Assembly (NCBI GenBank): GCA_035295745.1 | Contig: DATGIL010000054.1 | Location: forward strand, 1-64,000 | Direction: 5' to 3' | Source of the DNA: JAIQFL01 sp035295745 | Lineage (GTDB): Bacteria; Acidobacteriota; Terriglobia; Bryobacterales; Bryobacteraceae | Length of the DNA stretch: 64,000 nt | Shown: one piece after another, positions 24,750 through 33,592 of the stretch | Layout: every line of letters begins with the position of its first letter | How positions within the stretch are numbered: the first letter of the stretch is position 1 | Notes under the pieces: model-generated | The model's input: only the letters and a program-made list of their open reading frames with translations | Told to the model about the DNA's origin: nothing | Database searches by the model: none | Position numbers and translations under genes: made by a program

Positions 24750-27700
24750 ATGCGTTCTAAGCTTGCCGCTTCGCGGTCGCCTATTTCCAATCCATCCGCC
24801 CCTGCCGCCACTGAGCCGACAGGCGGGTCAGCGGGAGTTTCCGTGGTTTGCGAATCGTTTCGCAAAAGGAGGCGGGGCATTCGTCAGGCAGTCACGCTTG
24901 GACTTCTAGTGGCGGCTTCTTCACTGGCCGCCTGGGGTCAGGCTACCGCCGGTTTTGGCGGGATTTCGGGAACGGTGCGCGACGCCAGTAACGCGGCTGT
25001 CCCCGGAGCCAAAGTGGTGGTGTCCAATCCGAAGATGGGCCTCAAGCGCGAGTTGACGACTACTGACGCAGGCATATTCGCAGCGCCCGCATTGACGCCG
25101 GCTGACGGTTACGACGTCATGATCACGAAGGAGGGCTTTGCGCCGTATGAAGCGAAGGGAGTCGTGGTTCGCGTCGGCGAAGTTACCGATCTGACGGTGC
25201 CGATGACGGTCGGCGCGATGGCTCAGGCCGTCGAAGTGGTCGGCGCCACGCCTGCCGTGGACGATGTCAAAACGGAAACATCGCAAGTGGTGGGCAATCT
25301 ACTCATCAACGATCTGCCGATCAACGGACGGCGCGTCGATTCGTTCGTGCTGATCACTCCCGCGGTGACCAAAGACGCCGACTTCGGTCTGGTGACTTTC
25401 CGAGGCATGGCGGGCGGCAACTCTTTCCTGATCGATGGCAACGACACGACCAATCAGTATTACAACGAGAACGCGGGCCGGACACGCCTTGGTTCGCAGC
25501 TTTCGCAGGATGCGGTCCAGGAATTCCAGGTGCTTTCGTCCTCGTATTCGGCTGAATTCGGAAAGGCTTCCGGCGGTGTCGTTAACACCATCACCAAGAG
25601 CGGAACCAACGACATTCATGGAACGGGCTTCTGGTTCTTCCGCAACCGCACGCTGAATGCGCGCGACCGGTTCGCTGCCATCGATCCGCCCGAAGTACGG
25701 CATATCTATGGCGCGACGATCGGCGGGCCGATCAAGAAGGACAAGCTGTTCTTTTTCGCCGACACCGAAGAACAGTGGCGCCATTTTCCGATTATCAGCA
25801 ACCTGATCAACTCCTCAGTGAATGCTGCATCGCAAACCTGGATCGGCTGCGCCGCGCCCGCGACGGCGGCACAGTGCACGGCGATCAATTCCCTGCTGCC
25901 GCGCATGTTCGGAACGGTCAATCGCACCGGAAATCAGCAGCTGGCCTTCCTCAAGCTCGACTATCGCCCCAACGAGAAGAACACCTTCAGCGCCAGCATG
26001 AACTACCTGCACTGGAATTCGATTAACGGCATCCAGACCGGCATCACGCTGACCAATGGCGCCGCGATCGGCACCAACGGGGATGACAAAGTGTTCGACC
26101 GCATCGGGAAAGTGTCGTGGACTTTCGTACCCACCAGTTCAGTGGTAAACGAGTTCCGATTCGGCTGGTTCAAGGACCGGCAGGCGGACGATTTCGATCC
26201 GACCTTACAGGCAGGTTACCCCATCGGCAACGTAAGCCTGTCGGTGGCGGGCGTGAGCACTCTGGGTGGTTACAACATCCTGCCGCGCATTCTGCCCAGC
26301 GAGAATCGCTTCCAGTACGTCGACAACCTGACGTGGGTCAAGGGCGGCCATACCTTCAAATTCGGCGCGGATATTGCCCGCACAGAAGATTACTCCAACA
26401 GCTTGAGCAGCCGGTTCGGAAGCTACACCTACTCCAACGTGACGACATTTGCGCAGGACTTCTCGAGCGCAACGCCCGGTCCGAGTCACTATTCCACCTT
26501 CAGCCAGGTTTTCGGCAACCCGGTCGTCGACACGTACATTACGGATCTCGGCTTCTATGCGCAGGATACCTGGAAGGTCAGTCCCAAGCTGACCGTCAAC
26601 TACGGACTGCGCTACGAATACTCGGTGCTGCCTCAACCACCCATCACCAATCCGAATTACCCGCAGACCGGCCACATCCCGTCCGCTCCGCACAACTTCG
26701 CACCTCGCGTGGGGCTGGCATACTCGCTGAATGACAAGACCGTACTCCGCGCGGGCTACGGCTTGTTCTACGCGCGTTACGTCTCGGCCCAAATCAGCAC
26801 GTTCTTCACCAACAACGACCTGTACACCCAAAGCTTGAGTATCACGAACCCGAGTTCCACCGGCGCCCCGGTTTTCCCGTTCGCGCTCACCAGCCCGGCC
26901 GGAGCACTCGCATCCAACCGCTCGATTACCTTCGCTGCACCCAATATGCGCAACCCCTACACCCAGCAGTTGAATGTGGCGGTGGAGCGGGCGATCGACA
27001 AGAGCACCACGCTGACGGTTTCGTATCTGCAGAACCGCGCCAAGGACCTCTTCACCGTGCGCGACATCAACATCGGGCCGCTCAGCACGCAGAATTACGA
27101 TTTCACGATTCTCGACTCGAACTACAATCCGACGGGGCAGGTTTACAGCACGCCGATCTACCTTTTCAGCAACCGTATCGATACCCGCTACGGGCACATC
27201 AACCAGGTGGAGAATGGCGGAAAGCAGTGGTATGACGCGATGGCGGTTCAATTGATCCGCCGCTTCAGCGCCACCTTCCAGGGGACGATCTCCTACACGT
27301 GGTCACACGAATTGGATGAAAATCAGGAGTCGGGCAGCAACGCGATCTTCTTCAGCAGCGGCCCGATGGGGCTTTACAACGGCGCATACAACCTCGACAA
27401 GGGCAACGGCAACCTGGACCAGCGCCATCGCTTCGTAGGGACCTTTGTGGCGCGCCCGAAGTTCACCAGCAGCAACAGCGGCTTCGCCCGTTACGTGGTG
27501 AACGGCTGGGAGTTGACCGGATATCTGACCCTGGCCAGCGGACGGCCGAATTTCGAATCGGTCACCTTCTCTTCGACCACCAACCTGCCGCAAGCATTCA
27601 CGGGAAGCCTCGACGGGCTGGGCGGCGACAGCCGTGTTCCCTTCCTGCCCAACAACCCGCTGCACATCGATCCGACCACCCGATTCGATTCGCGCCTCTC

Positions 27701-27977
27701 GAAGATCTTTCCGATCCGCGAAAGCATGTCCCTGACACTGTTGTTTGAAGTGTTCAATCTGACGAACACCGTGAGCAACACCGGCGTGTCTTCGCAGGGA
27801 TTCTCGGCTGCGAACAAAGGTACGGCAGCAGTTCCTAACTTCGTGATTGCGCCGTGCGCCAGTGCGACGGCTACAGTTTGCGCGCCGACGACTCCTGGAC
27901 TGGGAACTGCGTCGGGCGGTTTCCCGGACGGCACGAACGCTCGCCGCGCCGATGTTGGCGTTCGATTCGTTTTCTAA
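24750..27977 (+). CDS. Oar-like TonB-dependent outer-membrane receptor
   Basis: 1075 residues. After an unusually long N-region (48 residues) comes a signal core (RQAVTLGLLVAASSLAAWGQA). Residues about 70-150 form a carboxypeptidase-regulatory beta-sandwich (GGISGTVRDASNAAVPGAKVVV). The plug follows: LPINGRRVDSF, FRGMAGGNSFLIDGND, QDAVQEFQVLSSSYSAEFG, GGVVNTITKSGTNDIHG. The rest is a large beta-barrel ending in ...ADVGVRFVF, an aromatic-ended strand recognised by BAM. A GAGGAG site precedes the ATG. It imports a polymer or large ligand, probably carbohydrate; no TonB box could be assigned. A terminator follows. Confidence 0.9.
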   Translation: MRSKLAASRSPISNPSAPAATEPTGGSAGVSVVCESFRKRRRGIRQAVTLGLLVAASSLAAWGQATAGFGGISGTVRDASNAAVPGAKVVVSNPKMGLKRELTTTDAGIFAAPALTPADGYDVMITKEGFAPYEAKGVVVRVGEVTDLTVPMTVGAMAQAVEVVGATPAVDDVKTETSQVVGNLLINDLPINGRRVDSFVLITPAVTKDADFGLVTFRGMAGGNSFLIDGNDTTNQYYNENAGRTRLGSQLSQDAVQEFQVLSSSYSAEFGKASGGVVNTITKSGTNDIHGTGFWFFRNRTLNARDRFAAIDPPEVRHIYGATIGGPIKKDKLFFFADTEEQWRHFPIISNLINSSVNAASQTWIGCAAPATAAQCTAINSLLPRMFGTVNRTGNQQLAFLKLDYRPNEKNTFSASMNYLHWNSINGIQTGITLTNGAAIGTNGDDKVFDRIGKVSWTFVPTSSVVNEFRFGWFKDRQADDFDPTLQAGYPIGNVSLSVAGVSTLGGYNILPRILPSENRFQYVDNLTWVKGGHTFKFGADIARTEDYSNSLSSRFGSYTYSNVTTFAQDFSSATPGPSHYSTFSQVFGNPVVDTYITDLGFYAQDTWKVSPKLTVNYGLRYEYSVLPQPPITNPNYPQTGHIPSAPHNFAPRVGLAYSLNDKTVLRAGYGLFYARYVSAQISTFFTNNDLYTQSLSITNPSSTGAPVFPFALTSPAGALASNRSITFAAPNMRNPYTQQLNVAVERAIDKSTTLTVSYLQNRAKDLFTVRDINIGPLSTQNYDFTILDSNYNPTGQVYSTPIYLFSNRIDTRYGHINQVENGGKQWYDAMAVQLIRRFSATFQGTISYTWSHELDENQESGSNAIFFSSGPMGLYNGAYNLDKGNGNLDQRHRFVGTFVARPKFTSSNSGFARYVVNGWELTGYLTLASGRPNFESVTFSSTTNLPQAFTGSLDGLGGDSRVPFLPNNPLHIDPTTRFDSRLSKIFPIRESMSLTLLFEVFNLTNTVSNTGVSSQGFSAANKGTAAVPNFVIAPCASATATVCAPTTPGLGTASGGFPDGTNARRADVGVRFVF

Positions 27978-27999
27978 CACTCGATCAGTTCGGTCTTGT

Positions 28000-28036
28000 A
28001 AAAGCGCGGCAGACCAGCAAAGTCTGTCGCGCTTTT
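28000..28036 (+). terminator. Rho-independent terminator
   Basis: A 14-bp stem, AAAGCGCGGCAGAC against GTCTGTCGCGCTTT with one G-T pair, a 7-base loop and a closing run of T. It lies 23 bp after the TonB receptor stop and separates that gene from the transporter downstream. Confidence 0.88.
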
Positions 28037-28108
28037 TGCGTTGCGCCAATGACGCTCTCAGCAGGCCCATGCTCACGGTTTGAAGATCCCACATCTGCGC
28101 CCCGGGGT

Positions 28109-28126
28109 GCGTGCCACATGGCACGC
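28109..28126. repeat. 18-bp palindrome
   Basis: Arms GCGTGCCA and TGGCACGC with a 2-base centre, no T-run. It lies 70 bp beyond the terminator and about 280 bp before the APC transporter start. It may be an operator; a terminator role is less likely. Confidence 0.5.
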
Positions 28127-28199
28127 CATTGCCATAACAGTGTGGCTGCAGCTAGCCGTCTGAGCCCCCCTGGATGCTGATGCCGGGCCGCGCAGACTC

Positions 28200-28310
28200 G
28201 CCTCGTTTCTATCATGTGGCGGTTTCGACAAGGGTCGCGGGAGCTAGGACGCCACCAATCCGCCAGGTAAGCACGTAAACGAACGGCCGGTGCGGAGAAA
28301 GGAGGTCAAC
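28200..28310 (+). promoter_or_regulatory. Candidate structured leader, ydaO/c-di-AMP riboswitch-like
   Basis: The leader of the transporter gene contains, in order, GCGGGAGCTAGG (near 28238), AATCCGCCAGGTAAGCACG (near 28257) and GGAGAAAGGAGG (near 28295). These recall the conserved GGGGGAnCCA, CCGAAUCCGUCAGCUAACC and GAGAGGA elements of the ydaO c-di-AMP riboswitch, which commonly controls KimA-type potassium transporters like the gene downstream. The GGGGUGAAU segment is not seen, so this is a degenerate or different element. The AAAGGAGGT is too far from the ATG to be its ribosome site. Confidence 0.35.
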
Positions 28311-28406
28311 CGTACACTCGACTCCATCCGACTGCCGTCTCTTCGTGAGTTGGGCTGCTCTGGCACTCTGTCTGCTACACAATCAGTAACCGCAGCCGCA
28401 TCCCTC

Positions 28407-30272
28407 ATGTCGCTACTCGACAAACTCCTGGGCAGGCCCCTGCCCTCCGCTGAGGATATCGATCAGAAGGTCGGTCCCCTTGCGGGCGTCGTGGTGTTTG
28501 GGCTCGACGCGCTGGGATCAACGGCGTACGGTCCAGAGGCGGCACTCACGCTCCTGATCCCGCTGGGCGCCGCCGCGACACACTGGGTCGTGCCTATCAG
28601 TTTCTCAATCATTCTTCTGCTGGCGATTGTTTGTTTCTCCTATTTGCAGACGATTCCCGCCTACCCGGAGGGAGGCGGATCGTATCAGGTGGCTAGTCAC
28701 AATCTCGGCTCGACCTGGGGTCTGATTGCCGCGGCGGCGCTCATGATCGATTACGTGCTTACTGTCGCCGTCGGCATTTCCGCAGGAGTCGGCGCCTTGG
28801 TATCGGCGATTCCCACCTGGCAGCCGCATACTCTGGGGATTGCGCTGGCCTTGCTGGTCATCATCACGATCATCAACCTGCGTGGTCTGCGAGAGAGCAG
28901 CACCCTGCTGGCGCTGCCCACCTATCTGTTCGTCGCTTGTATGTTCGGAGTGCTCACGGCAGGACTGTGGAAGAGCATCGCGTCCGGCGGACACCCGGCC
29001 GCGATCGCGCAGGTGCATCCTCTGAGTGCGGCGCAGGCCGCCAGTGCGTGGCTGATTCTGAAAGCGTTCGCGGGCGGTTGTACGGCAATGACAGGGGTAG
29101 AAGCCGTGAGTAACGGAGTGGTTGCATTTCGTGAACCCCATACGAAGACGGCGCAACGGACACTCATGCTGATAGCGGGAATTCTCGCGCTGATGCTGGC
29201 AGGCGTGGCGATACTGTGCCGCAGCTACGGAATCGGCGCGACCGAACCGGGTACGGCCGAGTATGAGAGCGTCCTGTCTCAACTGATTGGCGCAGTCTCC
29301 GGTAAAGGCGCTGTTTATTACGTGACCATCGCCTCAATCCTGTCGGTGCTGGCGTTGCAAGCCGACACCGCATTCGCGGATTTTCCGCGACTGTGCAGCG
29401 TACTGGCGAAAGACGGCTACCTGCCGCAGGGATTCGCAAATCGTGGCAGGAGGCTCGCCTTCACGCTGGGAATCGTGGTCCTGACTGTCCTCTCCGGGTC
29501 GATCCTGGTGATGTTTCGCGCTGTGACCGATCGTCTGATTCCCCTGTTTGCAGTGGGGGCGTTTCTGGCATTCACGCTGTCGCAGGCCGGGATGGTGGCG
29601 CACTGGCGACGGGAAGGCGGCCGGCACGCACGAAAGAGCGCGTTCGTAAATGGGATGGGCACCACCGCCACTGCCGGCGCGCTGGTCATCATCATTGTCT
29701 CCAAGTTCGTGGAGGGAGCCTGGGCCACACTGCTGCTGATTCCCGCCATTGTGCTCCTGATGCGCACCATCAAGCGGCACAGAACGATGGTCGCCCAGGA
29801 GTTGACGACTACGGAGGCCCTGCCGGTGGAGCATCTTTGCCCGCCTATAGTGGTGGTTCCAGTAGAGCAATGGGATCGAGCCACCCAAAGGGCGCTGCGT
29901 TTCGCCTTGTCGATCTCTAAGAATGTGAGGGCGCTGCATGTGGAGGCCGAGGGTCAGAACGGCGAACTGCGGAAGAAGTGGGCCGAGTGGGTTGCAGACC
30001 CAGCGGCGCGTTGCGGCCTGGGGACGGCCGAGTTGGTGGTGCTTCCTTCCCCTTACCGCGCGGTGCTCCAGTCCATCGTGGAGTACGTCACAGACTTAGC
30101 GGCGAAGAATTCGGAAGGGCATATTGCGGTGATCGTCCCGAACGTGGTGGAGCGTCACTGGTATCATCGATTTCTGCACCAGCAAAGGAGCGAGTTGCTC
30201 ACAGCCCTGCTGGTGTTGCACGGGCAGCCGCGGATTTCGATCGTGAACGTGCCTTGGTATCTGCAGGTGTGA
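28407..30272 (+). CDS. APC-superfamily permease, KimA/potassium or amino-acid transporter-like
   Basis: 621 residues from the ATG at 28407 (an in-frame extension to 28290 would run through the structured leader). About 12 membrane helices lie in the first 460 residues, beginning GVVVFGLDALGSTAYGPEAA; the AYPEGGGSYQVA motif and GVEAVSNGVVAF segment are typical of the large APC members annotated as KimA or amino-acid permease. A cytosolic C-terminal domain of about 160 residues ends the protein, resembling a USP-like regulatory domain. K+ import is suggested by the architecture and possible leader element, not proven. Confidence 0.75.
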   Translation: MSLLDKLLGRPLPSAEDIDQKVGPLAGVVVFGLDALGSTAYGPEAALTLLIPLGAAATHWVVPISFSIILLLAIVCFSYLQTIPAYPEGGGSYQVASHNLGSTWGLIAAAALMIDYVLTVAVGISAGVGALVSAIPTWQPHTLGIALALLVIITIINLRGLRESSTLLALPTYLFVACMFGVLTAGLWKSIASGGHPAAIAQVHPLSAAQAASAWLILKAFAGGCTAMTGVEAVSNGVVAFREPHTKTAQRTLMLIAGILALMLAGVAILCRSYGIGATEPGTAEYESVLSQLIGAVSGKGAVYYVTIASILSVLALQADTAFADFPRLCSVLAKDGYLPQGFANRGRRLAFTLGIVVLTVLSGSILVMFRAVTDRLIPLFAVGAFLAFTLSQAGMVAHWRREGGRHARKSAFVNGMGTTATAGALVIIIVSKFVEGAWATLLLIPAIVLLMRTIKRHRTMVAQELTTTEALPVEHLCPPIVVVPVEQWDRATQRALRFALSISKNVRALHVEAEGQNGELRKKWAEWVADPAARCGLGTAELVVLPSPYRAVLQSIVEYVTDLAAKNSEGHIAVIVPNVVERHWYHRFLHQQRSELLTALLVLHGQPRISIVNVPWYLQV

Positions 30273-30303
30273 CGTTCTCCGTGAGCGGAGTTACGATACC
30301 GGC

Positions 30304-31656
30304 ATGCAACGTTTTCGATGGTACATCGCCCTCTCGATCCTCCTGACATGGTCAGCAAGCGGAGCGGACCACGCGCTGCTGATGATTTCCATTGATGGCA
30401 TGAGGCCCGATTCCGTCTTGCAGGCCGATGCTCATGGTCTTAAGATCCCGCACTTGCGCCGCATTCTGCACGACGGGGCGCATGCGACAGGGGTGCGCGG
30501 GGTGCTGCCTACCGTCACCTATCCCAGCCACACGACACTGGTGACCGGCGTATGGCCTGCCAGGCACGGCATCTATAGCAACACCACTTTCGATCCCCTC
30601 GGCCTGAACTTCGAGGGCTGGTATTGGTACAGCGAAGACATCGCGGTTCCGACCTTGTGGGAGGCTGCGGCTAAGGCCGGTTTGACAGTGGGCAGCGTGT
30701 CCTGGCCTGCCAGCGTGGACGCCAAAGGGATCCGCTACAACATTCCCGAATACTGGCGCGCACAGAAGACTCCCGACGATCTCAAACTGCTTCGCGCCGT
30801 GAGCACGCCGGGGCTGGTCGCAGAGATCGCAAAAGAGGCGGGACCGTACAATGTAGATCTGGATGACGCCATTCCGGGGGACCTCGCGCGAACCAAATAT
30901 GCCGCCTGGATTCTGCGCCACGGCAAGCCGCGACTGATGACGGTTCACCTGGCGGCGCTGGATCACCTGGAGCACGCGACTGGCCCCTTCAGCGCCGAGT
31001 CGAATCGTACCCTCGAGCAGATTGATGAGATGGTGGGGCAGTTGGAAGAGGCGATGCACGCTTCGTGGCCCGACTATACGATTTGCATCGTCTCCGACCA
31101 CGGATTCTCCGGCATCGACCACACTCTGAATCTCATGAAGGCGTTCGCGGACCAAGGTCTGGTCACTTTGGGCAAAGGCGCCGGCTTTCGCGGTGCGCCG
31201 CTGGTGGTGGACTGGAAGGCCTTTCCAAAGGTGGATGGCGGTTCGGCCGCGGTTCTGTTGAAGGACTCCAAAGACGCCGCGACGCGCACCAAGGTGGAGA
31301 ATCTGCTGCGCAGCCTCGCGGCCGATCCGGCCAATGGCATCGCCGGAATTTTGGACCACAAGGCAATCGCGGCCATTGGCGGAGACCCGGAAGCGGCATT
31401 CTGGGTGGACATGAAACCGAACTTCTCGGTTGCGAATACGATGGGGCCTTTGGTGAGCGAGAAGGCAGGCGGCACCCATGGGTATGCGCCATCGCACGCC
31501 GAAATGCTCGCGTCCTTCTTTATCGCGGGGCCGGATGTGAAGCCGGGACTGTCGCTCGGAGAGATCGACCTGCGCAACGTCGCTCCCACGATGGCGGCTT
31601 ATCTGAATGTTCCGCTGCCCTCGGCAGAGTTGAAGCCGGTCGCGATCGGCAAGTGA
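30304..31656 (+). CDS. Exported NPP-type nucleotide pyrophosphatase/phosphodiesterase
   Basis: 450 residues with a signal peptide (residues 1-21, ending WSASGA). Alkaline-phosphatase-superfamily metal site: MISIDGMRPD (Asp, about residue 30), catalytic Thr in LPTVTYPSHTTLVTG (about 74), ALDHLEH (Asp and His, about 220), IVSDHGF (about 263) and GTHGYAPSH (about 395). This order is that of NPP/ENPP enzymes, which split phosphodiesters including nucleotide sugars and glycerophosphodiesters. It is convergent with the ABC lipoprotein gene, with a single base between the stops. Confidence 0.88.
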   Translation: MQRFRWYIALSILLTWSASGADHALLMISIDGMRPDSVLQADAHGLKIPHLRRILHDGAHATGVRGVLPTVTYPSHTTLVTGVWPARHGIYSNTTFDPLGLNFEGWYWYSEDIAVPTLWEAAAKAGLTVGSVSWPASVDAKGIRYNIPEYWRAQKTPDDLKLLRAVSTPGLVAEIAKEAGPYNVDLDDAIPGDLARTKYAAWILRHGKPRLMTVHLAALDHLEHATGPFSAESNRTLEQIDEMVGQLEEAMHASWPDYTICIVSDHGFSGIDHTLNLMKAFADQGLVTLGKGAGFRGAPLVVDWKAFPKVDGGSAAVLLKDSKDAATRTKVENLLRSLAADPANGIAGILDHKAIAAIGGDPEAAFWVDMKPNFSVANTMGPLVSEKAGGTHGYAPSHAEMLASFFIAGPDVKPGLSLGEIDLRNVAPTMAAYLNVPLPSAELKPVAIGK

Positions 31657-31657
31657 C

Positions 31658-32584
31658 CTACTTCAGGAACTGAGCCGCGTTTTCTTTCGTGACGAGCCCC
31701 TCGCCGACGTCGATTCTCTTATCGACAGGCTCGCCGCGCGCGGCCTTGATGGCGGCCTCCACGGACTTGCGGCCGAGCGCTTCGGGATACATCGCGACAT
31801 CGGCCGCGAGGCGTCCGGCCTCTACCGCGTGCACAGCTTCGCGCGTGGCATCGACGCCGACGATGGCGATTTGGTTGGCCAGGTTACGCGCGGCTACGGC
31901 CTCCACGGCTCCCAACGCCATCTGGTCGTTGGTGGCGAAGACCGCCTGCAGGTCCGGATAGCGCGTGATCATGTTCTCCATGACCGTCATCCCGAGGGTT
32001 CGTTCGCTATTTGCCGGTTGCACCGCTACGCATTCGATTCCCGGAGCCGCGTGGATGGCTTCCTGAAAGCCCGCCAGGCGGTCTTCATGCGTGGCAACTC
32101 CCAAAATTCCGCGGATCACCGCCACTTTGCCCTTGCCGTTGAGGAGTTTGGCAATGTACTGGCCCGCAAGATTGCCGGCGTGGCGATTGTCCGAGCCGAC
32201 GTAAGCCAGCTTGGAGGGCCAGTTGATATCAGTATCGAAGATCACGATCGGGATGGAGGCGCGGTGAGCGCGTTCCAGCACGGGCAACAGTTCGGCCGTC
32301 CCCGTTGGCGCAACGGCCATCGCCGAGACCTTCTTAGTGATCTGATCTTCCAGGATGGAGACCTGCTGATCGATATTGACCTCGCGTTCGGGCGCCAATA
32401 CCGCCAGACGCACTCCGGGATTTTCATTAGCGGCGGCTTCGGCGCCGGACCTTACGCGCTGCCACCACTCGCTATCGAGGGCCTTGGCCACGAGCGTGAT
32501 ATTGGTGGTCTTGGACGAATTCCCCGCCCCGCAGGAAGTGAGGAGAAGCGCCAGGAGCGCGGTCGCGCAGACACACAGTCTCAT
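31658..32584 (-). CDS. Sugar ABC transporter substrate-binding lipoprotein (ribose/inositol type)
   Basis: 308 residues from the ATG at 32584 (ATGA overlap with the dehydrogenase upstream). Lipoprotein signal MRLCVCATALLALLLTSCGAG with lipobox LTSC. Periplasmic-binding-protein type I fold: AKALDSEWWQRVRSGAEAAA, QQVSILEDQITKKVSAMAVAPTG, PIVIFDTDINWPS, VGSDNRHAGNLAGQYIAK and IVGVDATREAVHAVEAG. The family binds ribose, xylose or inositol; the surrounding genes favour an inositol-type ligand. It is the last gene of the minus-strand operon. Confidence 0.88.
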   Translation of the reverse strand: MRLCVCATALLALLLTSCGAGNSSKTTNITLVAKALDSEWWQRVRSGAEAAANENPGVRLAVLAPEREVNIDQQVSILEDQITKKVSAMAVAPTGTAELLPVLERAHRASIPIVIFDTDINWPSKLAYVGSDNRHAGNLAGQYIAKLLNGKGKVAVIRGILGVATHEDRLAGFQEAIHAAPGIECVAVQPANSERTLGMTVMENMITRYPDLQAVFATNDQMALGAVEAVAARNLANQIAIVGVDATREAVHAVEAGRLAADVAMYPEALGRKSVEAAIKAARGEPVDKRIDVGEGLVTKENAAQFLK

Positions 32585-33582
32585 AAATCCACCGGTCGTC
32601 CTTCGCGCATCGACTGGTTCGCGGCCAGGCTGATGCGCAAAGCAGCGACCGCGTCTGCTGCCGTGATGGAGGGCGGCAGGCCCTTGCGCACATGGTCCGC
32701 GAAGTCCTGGATCTGCGTCAGGTACGCAGTTTCGAAACGCTCCATGAAGTAAGGCACGGCATCGTGCGTAATGCCCTCGGAAGTCATCATCAGAATGGGT
32801 GTCTGCCGATAGTAACCGATTTGAATCGAACCCTTGGTGCCCCATAATTCGCCGCGAATGTCATATCCCCAAGCCGCGTTGCGGCTCAACTGCACCACGC
32901 CCAATGCACCGCTCTGAAAGACCAGATCGACTACGGCATTGTCGATGTCGCCCACGGACTTCATTTCAGGGTACGCCAGCGTCCCGCCGATTGCATGCAC
33001 ACGCCGCACGTCTCCCATGTACATGCGTCCGACGTCAAAATCGTGCACACCCATGTCGGCGATCAATCCACCGCTGACCCGCGGATCGCAGAATTCGAGC
33101 GGTGGGGGATACGGATCGCGCGAGATCGATGTGAACATGACGGGGTCGCCAATCGCGCCCGCTTCGAGCTTGCGCCTGGCCGCAAGATAGCCGGCATCGA
33201 ACCGGCGCTGGAAAGCCATTTGGAAGAACACCCCCTTGGCTGCGGCGGCGCGGATCATCTCCTGAGCGTCTTCCAGCGTGAGCGAAATCGGCTTCTCGCA
33301 GAAGATGGCTTTGCCACTCCGGGCGGCGTCGATCACGACCTCCTTGTGGGTGCTGGTGGATGTGATCACGGCAACTGCATCGATCGCGGAATCGTTCAAC
33401 AGATCCTGGTGGCTGGGATACCACTTCGCGACTCCGAACTCGTTCGCGAACGCCTCCGCGGCGCCTGGTTTGCGGTCGGCAACGGCGGCCAACGTAACTC
33501 CTGGTACGCGATGAGCCAGATATTGGCCGTACATGCGTCCCAACCTCCCGACTCCAATCAGCCCTACTCTCAGCGTGGTCAC
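32581..33582 (-). CDS. Gfo/Idh/MocA dehydrogenase (inositol 2-dehydrogenase-like)
   Basis: 333 residues. NAD-binding GVGRLGRMYGQ at residue 10, the EKPISLTLEDAQEM motif with the catalytic Lys near residue 96, and GGLIADMGVHDFDVGRMYMGD (His in the active site) near residue 172. This is the IolG/IolX subfamily, which oxidises myo- or scyllo-inositol to the keto form. It overlaps the lipoprotein gene and follows the permease by 10 bp. As a second such enzyme besides iolG at 49304, it may widen the isomer range. Confidence 0.88.
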   Translation of the reverse strand: MTTLRVGLIGVGRLGRMYGQYLAHRVPGVTLAAVADRKPGAAEAFANEFGVAKWYPSHQDLLNDSAIDAVAVITSTSTHKEVVIDAARSGKAIFCEKPISLTLEDAQEMIRAAAAKGVFFQMAFQRRFDAGYLAARRKLEAGAIGDPVMFTSISRDPYPPPLEFCDPRVSGGLIADMGVHDFDVGRMYMGDVRRVHAIGGTLAYPEMKSVGDIDNAVVDLVFQSGALGVVQLSRNAAWGYDIRGELWGTKGSIQIGYYRQTPILMMTSEGITHDAVPYFMERFETAYLTQIQDFADHVRKGLPPSITAADAVAALRISLAANQSMREGRPVDL

Positions 33583-33592
33583 TCAGTTCGCT

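Noticed and set aside
28290..28406. Longer N-terminus of the APC transporter
   Set aside because: The added 39 residues lack membrane-protein character and would lie across the structured leader; ATG 28407 begins the conserved part.
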